This document shows positions 17,129 to 27,517 of a stretch of 64,000 nucleotides of DNA, one piece after another. Positions within the stretch are counted from its first letter, which is position 1, and each line of letters opens with the position of its first letter. The DNA comes from Tatlockia sp. (lineage in GTDB: Bacteria > Pseudomonadota > Gammaproteobacteria > Legionellales > Legionellaceae), in the NCBI GenBank assembly GCA_013697725.1, contig JACCWI010000019.1, positions 31,164 to 95,163 of the forward strand, written 5' to 3'. The notes beneath the pieces are model-generated. The model was not told the origin of the DNA, searched no databases, and saw only the letters and a program-made list of their open reading frames with translations. The translations under genes were made by a program, and so were the position numbers.

Positions 17129-20100
17129 TTATGCGGTCATTTGATAATCGTAGATTGACCTGGGATCTAAACTTAAAGGGTCCGAATCCAGAGCCCTGCA
17201 ATTATCTACCATACCTTTGGCAAAAAATCCCACGCCAGCTAATATTAAGGCGGCACCGATTGCAAGAGCCACGACACCGCCGATACCTAGAGTAGAAGCA
17301 TTCAAAACAGTAAATGCCAGAGCAACTGCTGCAATACCCAAAACTGCAATAGTTCCTCCCAATATCTGCATAGAAAGGGCAGTAATACAGCTATTCTGTT
17401 CAGAAGCATCGTTTTGCTCTTCAACTTTTTGATTAGCAGAAAGAGATTCATCATCTAACTGACTTGACTCGATAACCTCAAAAATTTCTTCGAATTTAGC
17501 TTCATTTTCAAGTAAAAATTCTTTCTCAACAAATGGGTTTTCATCAACAATTAATTCCTCTTCAATCGAAGCGTTTTCTGAAACACTGCTGAAAGAATCT
17601 CTATTTTCTGTAATTGAATTTTGCAAAAGAGCAGATTGATGTAAAAAAGCAAAGGCGCTTAAACTAAACAACGATGTGCAATATAGAGCCGCTCTGTCTC
17701 TTCCTCCAAGATAACCGTAAATTTCTTCCAGCATCAACCAGGTACTTAGGGGATTATTTTTTTTAATGAATTCTATTTTGTCTAAATATCCGCGTAAACT
17801 AGACTTAGAGTTGCTCTTGGATTTAGTGCTCTTATGAAAGAATGCAGCGCTTGCTTTAGCAAAAAAGGGGTGAAGTCCTTCATGTGTTGCTATCTGCTCT
17901 AACCCATTTTGCGAGTAATCTAAAACCTCCATCTTAAACATTCTATTTTCTAAAGGTAGGCCTAAGATCTTTCTTCCGATGTAGTGAATTGGATTTCCTG
18001 AAGCAAAGACAAAAAACCCAGGATTTTTTGCCCTGTTCAAAGCTAAATCATAACCTGACATTAATGCATTAAATATTTTTTCAAGATTATTAGAAGAGTT
18101 GATTTCATCAAAAATGATCAGAGCGCCTTCATGAAATAACCTGGTTAATTTTTTTTCTATCGGCGAAAGATCTAATTCAGAATTGGTTTCTTTGGTCATC
18201 GTTCCTGAAATTTTAGCCTCATCTGTAAGAGAGATAACATAATAGTATTTTGAATTCGCTGCTTTTTTTTGAGTTGGATCATCACCATTTTTATAACCGA
18301 GTGAGATAGCAAGCTCTGTCGCAGTTTTAGTTTTCCCTACCGCCGCTTCTCCTTCCAACAAAAAACCACAAACTGCACCGAAATCAGATAATTCAGGGTA
18401 TCTTGTTTTGAGTTCTTGAATTTTGATTTGATCTTGCATCAAACGAAATAAATTTTTTCGACATTGCGTTAATATAAATGAGTTGGTTTTATGACTTATT
18501 TGTTCATTTAGTTGAGTAATAACGTCGTAGAGGGGAAACTGAGCTTCAATCCATTTTTGAAAAAAACTAATCCAATCAGTTTTATTATGGTTAGATACTT
18601 CATCATAAGCTGAAAACCAGGCAGCTAGTTCGACAGATTGCTCGGGTCTTTCTTCTCTAAACAACATAAAGCGTAAAGCCATATTTTCCAGATTTCTGAT
18701 CGTCCACTGCGCCTTTGGATTTTGTTCATTGACGTAATGATAAACCCTTAAGAGGATATCCATTAGCTCAGCTAATTTTTCTTCATCAAAGGGGTAGGAA
18801 ATTACCATTGCTTTTTTTAATACCCTTTCTTTTAAATACCAATCAGGAAAATCCATGAATTCAATAACCGGAACCTGTTGTAAAAAATCATGCTTTTGTC
18901 TGTTGGCAAAATCGCTATAATTTCCCCCGACTATTAATCGATGTATTTTTGAGCCCTGCTTATTTTCGTCTCCCAACTTTATGGGATAAAATTGACCATC
19001 CATTAAAAGGCCGGGATTGGAATTAAACAAACCAGCAAAAAAATCTAAAGAGCCTCGAGGGTATAAATTGATTTCATCCAGGTAAAAAGTTCCACCCTCC
19101 TGAGCCCATTTTACTAATTCGTTTAAACCTACGTGGAGCTCTTCTGGAGCAAAATTCTTGTTAACAAAGGTAGTTTTTCCTACACCCGAGGCACCGACGA
19201 GAAAGCCTGAAGCAAAAATATCAAGCATCTGATCGACTGCTTGTTTTCTTTGTTGATCAAAATCATTAGCTGAGGAAAACACAGTTTTTTCTTCAGAAAT
19301 AACAGCTAGTGCAATCTTTTTTAAGGCCTTGTAGTTGGGGTCTAATAAAATAAAAGGTACCAATGGATTTGATTTTGGCCGCTGCCGATAATAGATCAAC
19401 ATGGACTCAAGAGTAGGATAAGATAAATGCAGTTCAATGCCTGCAGATTGAACCTTTGCTAAAAACGATTGTAATAATTGATGCCAGGAGCTTAATAAAT
19501 TTTCTGGATATTGAGTCGTTAGATGCTGATAAAAATCATCGAAATGATAATTTTGCTGAATAACTGTAGCTGATTTAAAATATTTATTTTCACTTACAAT
19601 TAAAATTAACTGACTTTTATAAGTCTCTTTTTTACCATTAACAAAGACTGAATTTTCAGCGCTAAATAAGGATTGCAATTTATCGGCGAGCTCCTTATTA
19701 ATATTTCCTTTTAAAATTACTCTTTCGCCTTCCTGCAATAAATGTTCTCTAATTGGGCAAGACTGCCAATCTACTGCCAAATCTTTTACGTCTTTTTTTA
19801 ATTTAATTAACTCAAAGAGGTTGGAAAACTGGGTTGTTTCATTAACTGCAAAAATAACAGCTGATCCTTCATCTTCAAGTTGACATTGAAGCGCTGCAAA
19901 ATGAATGTCATTGGCAACGATAATATAGTTTTGAGTTTTTTTAGGCTGATCCAGCCGTTGTTCTTGCCAACCCACTCGTTTGCGCATGCTTTGCGGCATA
20001 AATAAGCTGGATTCAAAAGAAAGCACCGGCAGGCATTGGTAAATTTTAGCAAGATCAAAAAGCTTAGCCCATAAAGACTCGTGCAAGAGGCTTGTAACCC

Positions 20101-23100
20101 ATAAATTAATTTCTTGATGTGCATACTGTGCTAGCCACCCCACGGTAGGATTGAACTGACCCTCGTCGCACTGGAAATTATTAAAAAAATGATAGAAGGT
20201 TGTGGAATTTAAAACATAGGAACCTTCTTTTTGAGAACTTTGTTTTATCAATAGATAAGAATACTCAGGAGATGCGAGATCATAATTCTTTGTAACCGAC
20301 TCATAAGAGAAATGCGCTGGCAAATAAAAGATTTCTCCGTTGGCATCAAATTCCCCGGTATGCAATAGCGTGATTAAAGCCACTCTAAACTCATCCAGAG
20401 CCATAGGTGGATTATAGAAACGTATTGATTGCTTACCCGATTTTATCATCTCAATCAAAGCGCCCTCTTTATACTTGACCTGTTGCCCTTCTAATTCAAG
20501 GCTGCCAATCAACTGTGCTTTCCATGAAGCTCCATCATAAAAATCAACCTCCAGACATTCTTTATTGCTCATTTCCGGATTTTTAGCTGTGCAAAAAGAA
20601 TTAAAAGAATTTGTCGGCTTTAATTTGGGCACAAAGTACTCTTGTTCAACAAATCGTGAATAGACATCTTCACTTAGGGCAGTATGGTAAAATTTAACCG
20701 CAAGAATTGTTAATTCCTCAGGAATGGGTAAATTTGCAAGCATTCTATTTTTTCTCTCGGCTAAAGCATTTAGCAGAGACACTGTTTTATCATTGTACTG
20801 AGTTAGATTAATTATTAAAAAATCCCCAGACTGAGCAAGACCTATCGTTTTAACTAATGCGCTGACCTGGCTTACAGTCTCTCCCGTTTTTGCATCAATC
20901 ACAAATTCTGAAGGGTTAAATTGATTGGGTTGATGCATCAGTAAAAAACGTTTTTGTCTAGCGGTTAGAGACGAGGAAAAAGCAGCGTAAAAATCTTCAA
21001 TTTGTACAGCTGATTCAAAGTTTAGCAATAAGTTTTTTTCACCTGCCCTCAATTCCTCTGACAAAGCTATCAAGGGATTTATAAGATCAGAAAAATCATT
21101 AGCCGAAAGAAATTTGGGTTGTTTAACTTGATTAAAAGGATTTAGGGATAATACATAACTAAAATCCTTCGCAGCTTGAAGTGCTTTTTCTGGTTCTACG
21201 TCTATAACATCCGCACCTGGTTTCAGTTCTACCACTTGGATAAGTGGCTTTTTGAGTGGAACTTCAACTAAGGCCTGATCATTTTTTTGAGGGTTAGCTT
21301 CCGCAATTGGTCTAAGTTTAACTGATTTCAGTGAAGAATTTGACTCAATCTTTTGGGCTTCAGATGGCAAAATTTTCTTAAGCCTGGGCTTTTTTCGAAG
21401 TCGAGATTCTAATAGCTCTTCCTGATTATCAACAACCTGAGGTATACAAAGACCTCCCAAACAAATCATTTGCCATTTATTGTTTTTCTTCATTTCAATA
21501 ATGACATGGTTGGAGCTCCAGGCAGCTCGCGCATTTATTCTTAACTGGGGTGGCAGATTTTGATTAAAAAAAGTTTTTAATTCGTTAAAGGCAAAGACAT
21601 TATGTCTACAACTCCCCTTTCGCTCACGAATTAATAAATTAAACAGGGACTTACCTTTTAAAGAAGGGTTGGATAAATCTCCTGCATCAAAGCGGCAAAA
21701 AGCGATTAACAATTCTTCTATAAAATCTCGAGGCTTTTTTAATAAAGATGAAAATTGGTTTTGAAATAGGCTATCAATCTTGGACACTTCGAAATCTATC
21801 GCTTGGATGCAAGGAAAATAAGTCTGATAATTATCTATCTCTTCCTCATCCTTAAATCGGATATCAAGTTCTCCACGAATTAAATAAGACAATTTAACTT
21901 CACAAGACTTAATACTACGGATATAGAAAAGATTTTCCTCATCAGAATATCCCCAATCTAACTGCTCAGAAGCATAGCAGGCCACCAGTCTATCTTCTGG
22001 TGTTTTAGAAGGCAGAGAAAGCCAGGTATTTTTCTCTAATATTAGTTTAGGCTCTGCTAGATAATAATCAGCTTGATTTTCATAGTTAGTTTCATAGAGA
22101 CCAGTCACATCGTTTCTATAAGGAATATTTTTAAGTAGTCTTATATTTTTGGGTCCGTCATTTTGAATAATTAATCTTAAATAATTAGCTAAAGAAGGCT
22201 GTTCTTTTTTCTTTCTGAAACAATCAGAGGAGTTTTCCTTATTAAAAGAAAGATTTTGCCAAGGCTGCTCACCGGTAATTGCGTCTATAGAACTGAGCAA
22301 GTTCCCTTGTTTCCGCGGCATTGAGCGAGGCTCAGTTATACTTACAGTTGCAAGATGCGTAATAGAGAGTTGATGTGGGGGATATTCGCTCTCTAATTTT
22401 TCTAATTGGCTGTGACTAATATTTGGACAATTTTCTACTGTGAGGACTTTATAGCTAAATTTTGAATTAGCCAACCAATTTTCGAGGAAATCTATTTTTA
22501 GGTTAGTATTTTTTAAAAAAAGTTTATGAAAATCATAATTTATTGCCAAGGATGATGGCGATGAAGAGCCAAAAGAAAAATCCTCAAGCTTAATAGTATA
22601 AAAATATTTATCGTGTTTTCTACTTAAGAGCAAAGATAAAAGCGAGGGAGGGAAACATATTCCGCTACAAAGTAATTGATCATTAAGCTCCTTATATTTA
22701 TAGAGCACTTGATAATGAGCATTCCGGGCTGTGTATTCCACTCGAGTCTTCATTAAGGAAACGAGAATTTCCTCTTGATTATTAACCTCAATTAAATTAA
22801 TTTCATAAAAATTTTCTTGATCTAACATTTTAGCCACATTTAGAGACAATTTATTATGAATACTAATATTTTTAATATAAAATTTTCCGCTTAGCTTTAT
22901 TACTTTTTGGATTTCATCATCACTTAGTTTATCCCCATGCCACTCCAGCTTATCTTTAGTTATTTTTAAATGGGGAGACTTTAAGGAACAATCATAAGTG
23001 TTTGATTTAATGATCAAAAGTTCAAGATTAGCTAATAAAGAAGACGTGTCTTGAAGATTACAGGAAAAGCTAGAATAAGATTTTTCCTCCTGCAAAGCCA

Positions 23101-25882
23101 ATAGTCCATCAAAACCTGGAATATCAAGGGCTTCAATTTTAAGGTGATCAATATAAGCAGAAACTTGCCTATTGGACAATCTTTCCGTGGTTTGCAATCT
23201 GCGTTTTTTGTTATCTTCATTCACAATAAAATAAGAATTTTCTCGATAAAGATTAACCGATATACCCTCACTCACGGTATATTTACCTAATTTAGGAAAG
23301 TGAGAGATCAAAAAATCAAAAACTTCTGAAAGTGTTCTAGTGCTGGTTAAAGAATCTAGACAACTTATTATTTTTAATCTAGATAAGCGTTTAAATTGAC
23401 AACCTGCAAACATCTCAATGGGTATAGGTTGAGCAATTTGTAAAATATCAATCTGGGTTGAACTTCTTACTAAGTCAATTAGATAATCCTCGCCAAGTGG
23501 TATCTCTACTTTTAATTCACGATCTTTTATAAAAACAAAATGGCTGCCTAAAATAAGCGTATCCATTTTATATTGTTTATTTATGATTAAATTCAAAAAT
23601 CTTTCGCTTAGTTTTGCGGAAAACTCACCCTTTATAATTAAATGCTTTAACTGCGTTGATGCGGCAATACATAGTATTAAAAGTTCTATAATTGATTCAT
23701 TATTTTCAGGTAACTCTATTTCTAATAACTTAACCAGGGGTTTATGAACTAAAATATTAAAAATGCTGGGCTCTAACAGCCCTTTGAGAATAAGCCCATC
23801 CAGAGACTTCGAAAGAGCAAGACAGTCAATAATCTCTGTGTCAACATTATTTTCGAGGTGTAAGAATTTTAGATGAGGTGATCGAGTTATTAATTTGGCA
23901 CAAATCTTTGCTGAAAAATCAAAGTTCGAAATACGAAGGGATTTGAAAGGAAAATCGCTGTCATAATCGAAGAATAACGCTTCATTTAAAATTTTACCTT
24001 TGGAATGAGTTATTACTAGCTCGCTTAAAATGGAATTATTAAAGTGATCTAACTTAAACAGTAACTGAAAATCCATGTCGTCCCAAATGGTCAAAGAACC
24101 ACGTGACAATCTAATTTTTTTTAGCTTAATATTTTTTAAACTGGGAAATAGCTCAATATATTCTTTCTCTAAAGATTCAGGTAGCTCTAAAGTTTTTATC
24201 TGAGTTAATTTATCTTTATTACCAACCAACAAATCCTTCACCCAAATGCTATCCATTAATAAACCTTTTATTGATAAGAAATGTACATAATCACTGTGGG
24301 TTATAAAGGGTTCTAAAATGGCAGGGTCTATTTCTTCGCCTTTCAAAAGGATTTGATGATTTTTTTGATAGAGGATAGTGGCCTTATTATTTAATTGACT
24401 GCTTTGTTTAAAGATTGTTTCTTCAATCATGGGTACTTGCTTAAGGAAATTTACAATAAAATTGGGAAGCTCACTAAAGTCTTCTTGTAAAATCGTCATC
24501 GAGCGCAGAGAAAGCAGGTATTGTGAATTAGATTGCAATATTTGAATAAGGCTAATTCTTTCTTCAGAACTTTCACTGCAAATATCGACATTTTCTAATC
24601 TAAGCTCTTCCAAGTAGATATTATTTTTAATTAATGTTATTAAATAATCGGCTGAAATACTGAGGTCTTTACAGGATAATTTTCTAAGCTGAGTAATTTT
24701 TTCAATTTCATTAATGTCTATACAGGCGGAATCTAAGTTCATAGTATTTAGGGTTAATTCCTCAATTTGAGAAGGCAAGTTAACTTTTTTTAAAAGGTTA
24801 GGTAGCCATATCTTATTAAGGGTTAATTTCTTGAGCTTTATGAATTCTAATTTGCTTTTATTTTCGTTCGTAGAATAATAAAGTTCATTTAATTGTAAAA
24901 CTTCTAGATTAGGTGCCTTAACACCTATTTCATAAAGAATAGGATTAGTAAATGATGATAAGCTTAGTTTTTGCAAGGAATGAAATGAGCTGAATTGACA
25001 TTCATTAAAATTAAAACCCTTTAGTTTAATAGACTGTAATTGGTCAGAGAATTGGCTAAGATCAACTAGGTGATTTTTTTCATTTTTCATTGCAAAAGCT
25101 TTAATATTTTTTAATTCTTTATTATTAAAAATCTCCGCGCTCGATTGGTAAAGGTCAATTTTCCGAAAATAATAAGGAAATTGCTTTAAAAACCGCATAA
25201 AATTTTCATTTTTTAGAGAGTTATTGGTAGAAAAATTAATTCCCTTTGATTGCGGAAGTGACGCCAATTTTTTTAATAACTCATAATTCTCTAAATCCTG
25301 ATGAATAAATAAATAAATTTCAAAAAATAAGTAATCGGAAAGGCTAGCGATAATACTCTCTAGAAGCGTCGCTGAACTTACATTTTCAATCTCGGTAAAA
25401 TTAAGAGACGGTTCAATTGATTTATTGAATTCTAAAATTGCTGAAATTCGCCTTCTCTCAAAATAATCAACAATTTTAATACTATCTTTTTCGATTTCAT
25501 TTTGTGAAAGAATTATTTCGAGTTGTTTAGGATGAATAGGCTGAATATTTTTTAAGTTGGCTTCAAGCTCATATTGAGAATCAATTTTAACCAATTTGCC
25601 AGTCCAGGCATAGATTTCAAAACCTAGATCCATCAAGCAAAAAATCCACCTAAGTTCTTCCTTTTCTAACCGGTGAGTTGCAAGGGACCAATCGCTAATA
25701 ACAATAACGGACTTTTCAAAGGATTTACTGTCTGCCTGCTTTTCCCAGAATGCGTCCTCTTTACCCAAAAGTTTTGGAACATTAGCGCGGCCATTTGGAT
25801 TAGTAGTGCAGATATTTTTCTGAACCTCTGTATCAACTTCGACATATAAATCACAAGCAATTAACGATGATTTTGAATACAT
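17129..25882 (-). CDS. Giant LRR / transglutaminase-like / double AAA+ protein with C-terminal membrane hairpin
   Basis: About 2917 residues from ATG 25882 (a TTG at 25912 would add ten). Residues about 230-1120 are leucine-rich repeats (for example NLEVLQLNELYYST and HLKFLHLENNVD). Around 1330-1480 lies a transglutaminase-like domain of the CRHRA/IDLGG type: C1425 in GSCRHN and H1459 in SSNHVIIE, with C1474 where the catalytic Asp would be. Two P-loop ATPase modules follow: Walker A GASGVGKTT (K2236) with Walker B TFYLDEIN, and GEAAVGKTK (K2517) with ALIIFDEIN and a sensor-like FASGNP, resembling MoxR/dynein-type AAA+. Acidic residues precede two hydrophobic segments at about 2835-2895. I know no named protein with this order. 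An effector or host-interacting role is inference. Confidence 0.85.
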   Translation of the reverse strand: MYSKSSLIACDLYVEVDTEVQKNICTTNPNGRANVPKLLGKEDAFWEKQADSKSFEKSVIVISDWSLATHRLEKEELRWIFCLMDLGFEIYAWTGKLVKIDSQYELEANLKNIQPIHPKQLEIILSQNEIEKDSIKIVDYFERRRISAILEFNKSIEPSLNFTEIENVSSATLLESIIASLSDYLFFEIYLFIHQDLENYELLKKLASLPQSKGINFSTNNSLKNENFMRFLKQFPYYFRKIDLYQSSAEIFNNKELKNIKAFAMKNEKNHLVDLSQFSDQLQSIKLKGFNFNECQFSSFHSLQKLSLSSFTNPILYEIGVKAPNLEVLQLNELYYSTNENKSKLEFIKLKKLTLNKIWLPNLLKKVNLPSQIEELTLNTMNLDSACIDINEIEKITQLRKLSCKDLSISADYLITLIKNNIYLEELRLENVDICSESSEERISLIQILQSNSQYLLSLRSMTILQEDFSELPNFIVNFLKQVPMIEETIFKQSSQLNNKATILYQKNHQILLKGEEIDPAILEPFITHSDYVHFLSIKGLLMDSIWVKDLLVGNKDKLTQIKTLELPESLEKEYIELFPSLKNIKLKKIRLSRGSLTIWDDMDFQLLFKLDHFNNSILSELVITHSKGKILNEALFFDYDSDFPFKSLRISNFDFSAKICAKLITRSPHLKFLHLENNVDTEIIDCLALSKSLDGLILKGLLEPSIFNILVHKPLVKLLEIELPENNESIIELLILCIAASTQLKHLIIKGEFSAKLSERFLNLIINKQYKMDTLILGSHFVFIKDRELKVEIPLGEDYLIDLVRSSTQIDILQIAQPIPIEMFAGCQFKRLSRLKIISCLDSLTSTRTLSEVFDFLISHFPKLGKYTVSEGISVNLYRENSYFIVNEDNKKRRLQTTERLSNRQVSAYIDHLKIEALDIPGFDGLLALQEEKSYSSFSCNLQDTSSLLANLELLIIKSNTYDCSLKSPHLKITKDKLEWHGDKLSDDEIQKVIKLSGKFYIKNISIHNKLSLNVAKMLDQENFYEINLIEVNNQEEILVSLMKTRVEYTARNAHYQVLYKYKELNDQLLCSGICFPPSLLSLLLSRKHDKYFYTIKLEDFSFGSSSPSSLAINYDFHKLFLKNTNLKIDFLENWLANSKFSYKVLTVENCPNISHSQLEKLESEYPPHQLSITHLATVSITEPRSMPRKQGNLLSSIDAITGEQPWQNLSFNKENSSDCFRKKKEQPSLANYLRLIIQNDGPKNIRLLKNIPYRNDVTGLYETNYENQADYYLAEPKLILEKNTWLSLPSKTPEDRLVACYASEQLDWGYSDEENLFYIRSIKSCEVKLSYLIRGELDIRFKDEEEIDNYQTYFPCIQAIDFEVSKIDSLFQNQFSSLLKKPRDFIEELLIAFCRFDAGDLSNPSLKGKSLFNLLIRERKGSCRHNVFAFNELKTFFNQNLPPQLRINARAAWSSNHVIIEMKKNNKWQMICLGGLCIPQVVDNQEELLESRLRKKPRLKKILPSEAQKIESNSSLKSVKLRPIAEANPQKNDQALVEVPLKKPLIQVVELKPGADVIDVEPEKALQAAKDFSYVLSLNPFNQVKQPKFLSANDFSDLINPLIALSEELRAGEKNLLLNFESAVQIEDFYAAFSSSLTARQKRFLLMHQPNQFNPSEFVIDAKTGETVSQVSALVKTIGLAQSGDFLIINLTQYNDKTVSLLNALAERKNRMLANLPIPEELTILAVKFYHTALSEDVYSRFVEQEYFVPKLKPTNSFNSFCTAKNPEMSNKECLEVDFYDGASWKAQLIGSLELEGQQVKYKEGALIEMIKSGKQSIRFYNPPMALDEFRVALITLLHTGEFDANGEIFYLPAHFSYESVTKNYDLASPEYSYLLIKQSSQKEGSYVLNSTTFYHFFNNFQCDEGQFNPTVGWLAQYAHQEINLWVTSLLHESLWAKLFDLAKIYQCLPVLSFESSLFMPQSMRKRVGWQEQRLDQPKKTQNYIIVANDIHFAALQCQLEDEGSAVIFAVNETTQFSNLFELIKLKKDVKDLAVDWQSCPIREHLLQEGERVILKGNINKELADKLQSLFSAENSVFVNGKKETYKSQLILIVSENKYFKSATVIQQNYHFDDFYQHLTTQYPENLLSSWHQLLQSFLAKVQSAGIELHLSYPTLESMLIYYRQRPKSNPLVPFILLDPNYKALKKIALAVISEEKTVFSSANDFDQQRKQAVDQMLDIFASGFLVGASGVGKTTFVNKNFAPEELHVGLNELVKWAQEGGTFYLDEINLYPRGSLDFFAGLFNSNPGLLMDGQFYPIKLGDENKQGSKIHRLIVGGNYSDFANRQKHDFLQQVPVIEFMDFPDWYLKERVLKKAMVISYPFDEEKLAELMDILLRVYHYVNEQNPKAQWTIRNLENMALRFMLFREERPEQSVELAAWFSAYDEVSNHNKTDWISFFQKWIEAQFPLYDVITQLNEQISHKTNSFILTQCRKNLFRLMQDQIKIQELKTRYPELSDFGAVCGFLLEGEAAVGKTKTATELAISLGYKNGDDPTQKKAANSKYYYVISLTDEAKISGTMTKETNSELDLSPIEKKLTRLFHEGALIIFDEINSSNNLEKIFNALMSGYDLALNRAKNPGFFVFASGNPIHYIGRKILGLPLENRMFKMEVLDYSQNGLEQIATHEGLHPFFAKASAAFFHKSTKSKSNSKSSLRGYLDKIEFIKKNNPLSTWLMLEEIYGYLGGRDRAALYCTSLFSLSAFAFLHQSALLQNSITENRDSFSSVSENASIEEELIVDENPFVEKEFLLENEAKFEEIFEVIESSQLDDESLSANQKVEEQNDASEQNSCITALSMQILGGTIAVLGIAAVALAFTVLNASTLGIGGVVALAIGAALILAGVGFFAKGMVDNCRALDSDPLSLDPRSIYDYQMTA

Positions 25883-26273
25883 AGCACGCTCTAAACCTAA
25901 AAATACCCGCAAAAATGTTCTTTATTATAACACAACTAGTTTAATTTTTGCACGGTGATTATAAAGAATACATCGTCAACTTATAAGACATTGAGGCAAT
26001 TAGCTTTTCAAATAAATTGTAGGTATGTATTTGATTCAAAATACTTTGATTTAGTTCTAAAATCTGTTAATAATTTAATTGACAAGCTTGCTACCGAGAT
26101 TGCAAGCTAAAATTTTTCCAAACAGACTATAAATTTATCACAATTTTTGCGTCAAATTAAAACAATATTTTAAAGGCAATATCTGTCACATAATTATTGA
26201 CACATGAGTCACGCCAATGTAAGATTGGTTCGAGTTTTAAAGAAAATGACGATTAACCAAGAAGGAGTTAATA
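25883..26273. other. AT-rich divergent intergenic region
   Basis: About 390 bases between the giant LRR gene (minus) and the DUF883-like gene (plus). It holds the promoter at 26197-26225 and presumably the giant gene's promoter near its left end. I see no RNA gene or coding frame. Confidence 0.6.
26197..26225 (+). promoter_or_regulatory. Sigma70-type promoter of the DUF883/hemerythrin cluster
   Basis: A consensus -35 TTGACA (26197-26202), a 17-base spacer and TAAGAT (26220-26225) lie about 50 bases before the ATG. The -35 overlaps a TGTCA/TGACA inverted repeat starting at 26184 that could bind a regulator. Confidence 0.65.
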
Positions 26274-26579
26274 ATGAGTAGTTTTCGCGATAACAAACAA
26301 GACATGCAAAATAAAGCCAATAATCTTTATGAAGATGGTAAAAATAAAATGGCTTCCAAAGCAGAAGAGCTCTATGAAGAAGGAAAATCAAAAGCGGAAT
26401 CTCTTGCAGACAGCGCTTCTGAACTCTATCAGGAAGGCAAGAAAAAAGTTAATCAACTTCAAGATAAACTAAGTGAAGAGACTGATGAAATCATTAATTT
26501 TGTCAAAGAACAGCCTTTAACCTCCTTGCTAATTGCAGGCGGAATTGGTTATGCTCTTTCTAAGCTTTTGAAAAAATAA
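26274..26579 (+). CDS. YqjD/ElaB-like (DUF883) membrane-anchored protein
   Basis: This 101-residue protein is a long amphipathic helix with three near repeats (LYEDGKNK, LYEEGKSK, LYQEGKKK). A C-terminal membrane helix (LTSLLIAGGIGYALSKLLKK) completes the DUF883 layout of E. coli YqjD, ElaB and YgaM. Those are inner-membrane proteins of stationary phase that bind ribosomes or respond to stress. A strong Shine-Dalgarno (AAGGAG, seven bases) and a consensus-like promoter suggest high expression. It heads a cluster with a hemerythrin and a YqjE-like protein, matching the yqjD-yqjE-yqjK arrangement. Confidence 0.8.
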   Translation: MSSFRDNKQDMQNKANNLYEDGKNKMASKAEELYEEGKSKAESLADSASELYQEGKKKVNQLQDKLSEETDEIINFVKEQPLTSLLIAGGIGYALSKLLKK

Positions 26580-26657
26580 TTTAATTTCTTTATGCAATAC
26601 CGAGTTGAAGCTGTCCACTAGCTTCACTCACCCTAAATCCCTAATGGAGGACCTAGG

Positions 26658-27092
26658 ATGAACGCTATTGAAGTTTTAATAAACGAACACGATAAAGTTC
26701 GAGCTACTCTCCAAAAAATTAGTGACTCGTCTCAACCCTTTGAAAAACAAAAGCAAATGTTTGAAAACCTTAGTAGTGAGATAATCCGTCATGAACAAAT
26801 GGAGCACACCGTTTGGTATCCTCACTTTAAAAATGATAAGCGTTTAAATGAAACGGTACACCATCTTCTTATTGAAGAAAATCATGCTGAAAAAGCAATA
26901 AAAAAACTATCCGAGCTTAATTCACCATCCACTTGGGATGAGCATTTTGAAAAATTCAAGACGGATGTTGAGCATCATGCCAAAGAAGAAGAAAAAGAGC
27001 TCTTTCCAGAGGTTAAAAAAATTCTTAGTCAAGAGCAACTGGAAAAAATTGGCATTGAAATGAACGAATTTAAGAAACAATACAAAGATTAA
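26658..27092 (+). CDS. Hemerythrin HHE-domain protein
   Basis: This 144-residue four-helix protein has the HHE cation-binding motifs: H near residue 9 (INEHDKVR), HEQMEHTVWYPHF near 50, LLIEENHAEKA near 75, and VEHHAKEEEKELFPEV near 105. These give the His/Glu ligands of a di-iron site that binds O2, NO or reactive species. Single-domain bacterial hemerythrins of this type often serve in oxidative or nitrosative stress or iron handling. The Shine-Dalgarno GGAGG lies eight bases before the ATG. It follows the DUF883 gene by 78 bases, probably on the same transcript. Confidence 0.9.
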   Translation: MNAIEVLINEHDKVRATLQKISDSSQPFEKQKQMFENLSSEIIRHEQMEHTVWYPHFKNDKRLNETVHHLLIEENHAEKAIKKLSELNSPSTWDEHFEKFKTDVEHHAKEEEKELFPEVKKILSQEQLEKIGIEMNEFKKQYKD

Positions 27093-27103
27093 TATTTTTA
27101 GAA

Positions 27104-27135
27104 CCCCTTTATATTTAAAGGGGGCTCTCTTTTTA
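27104..27135 (+). terminator. Hairpin terminator after the hemerythrin gene
   Basis: A perfect 8-bp stem (CCCCTTTA with TAAAGGGG, TATT loop) is followed, after a few bases, by a T-rich run. It lies 11 bases after the hemerythrin stop and just before the next gene, so it may attenuate downstream expression. Confidence 0.65.
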
Positions 27136-27139
27136 TTTT

Positions 27140-27517
27140 ATGGAAATTTTAATGCAATTACTGAATGAATTTATGGGCTACTTTGATAGTAAAATGTCAC
27201 TGGTTAAAAATACGGTCAAATTATCTCTGCTGGAAGCAAAACTTGCAGGCCAAAATATTTTCCCTCTGTTAATTTGCATAGGTCTGTTGATCCCCTTAGC
27301 CTTAACCCTTTGGTGCACGCTCATGGTGCTTATTGGCTATTTATTGCTTGCGTTGATAGGAAATTTTCTACTTGTTCTTGCTGGACTAATTACAATTCAA
27401 GTTTTAATTTTATTGATTATTGGCAAGAAAATTCTAACTCTTTTAAGAGAGATGAGTTTTGTTCGAACTCGAGCTCTTTTAAATACAAAACCGATGATAA
27501 GCAATGAAAAAAACTAA
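27140..27517 (+). CDS. YqjE-like (phage holin III family) membrane protein
   Basis: This 125-residue protein has an N-terminal amphipathic segment (FMGYFDSKMSLVKNTVKLSLLEAKLAGQN) and then two membrane helices (LLICIGLLIPLALTLWCTLM and an LLALIGNFLLVLAGLITIQV stretch). This is the layout of the YqjE/DUF1469 family, annotated as holin-like though lysis function is unproven. No Shine-Dalgarno precedes the ATG at 27140. ATG 27152, with GGA upstream, is a possible alternative start. It follows the hemerythrin terminator and overlaps the next gene by 14 bases. Confidence 0.75.
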   Translation: MEILMQLLNEFMGYFDSKMSLVKNTVKLSLLEAKLAGQNIFPLLICIGLLIPLALTLWCTLMVLIGYLLLALIGNFLLVLAGLITIQVLILLIIGKKILTLLREMSFVRTRALLNTKPMISNEKN

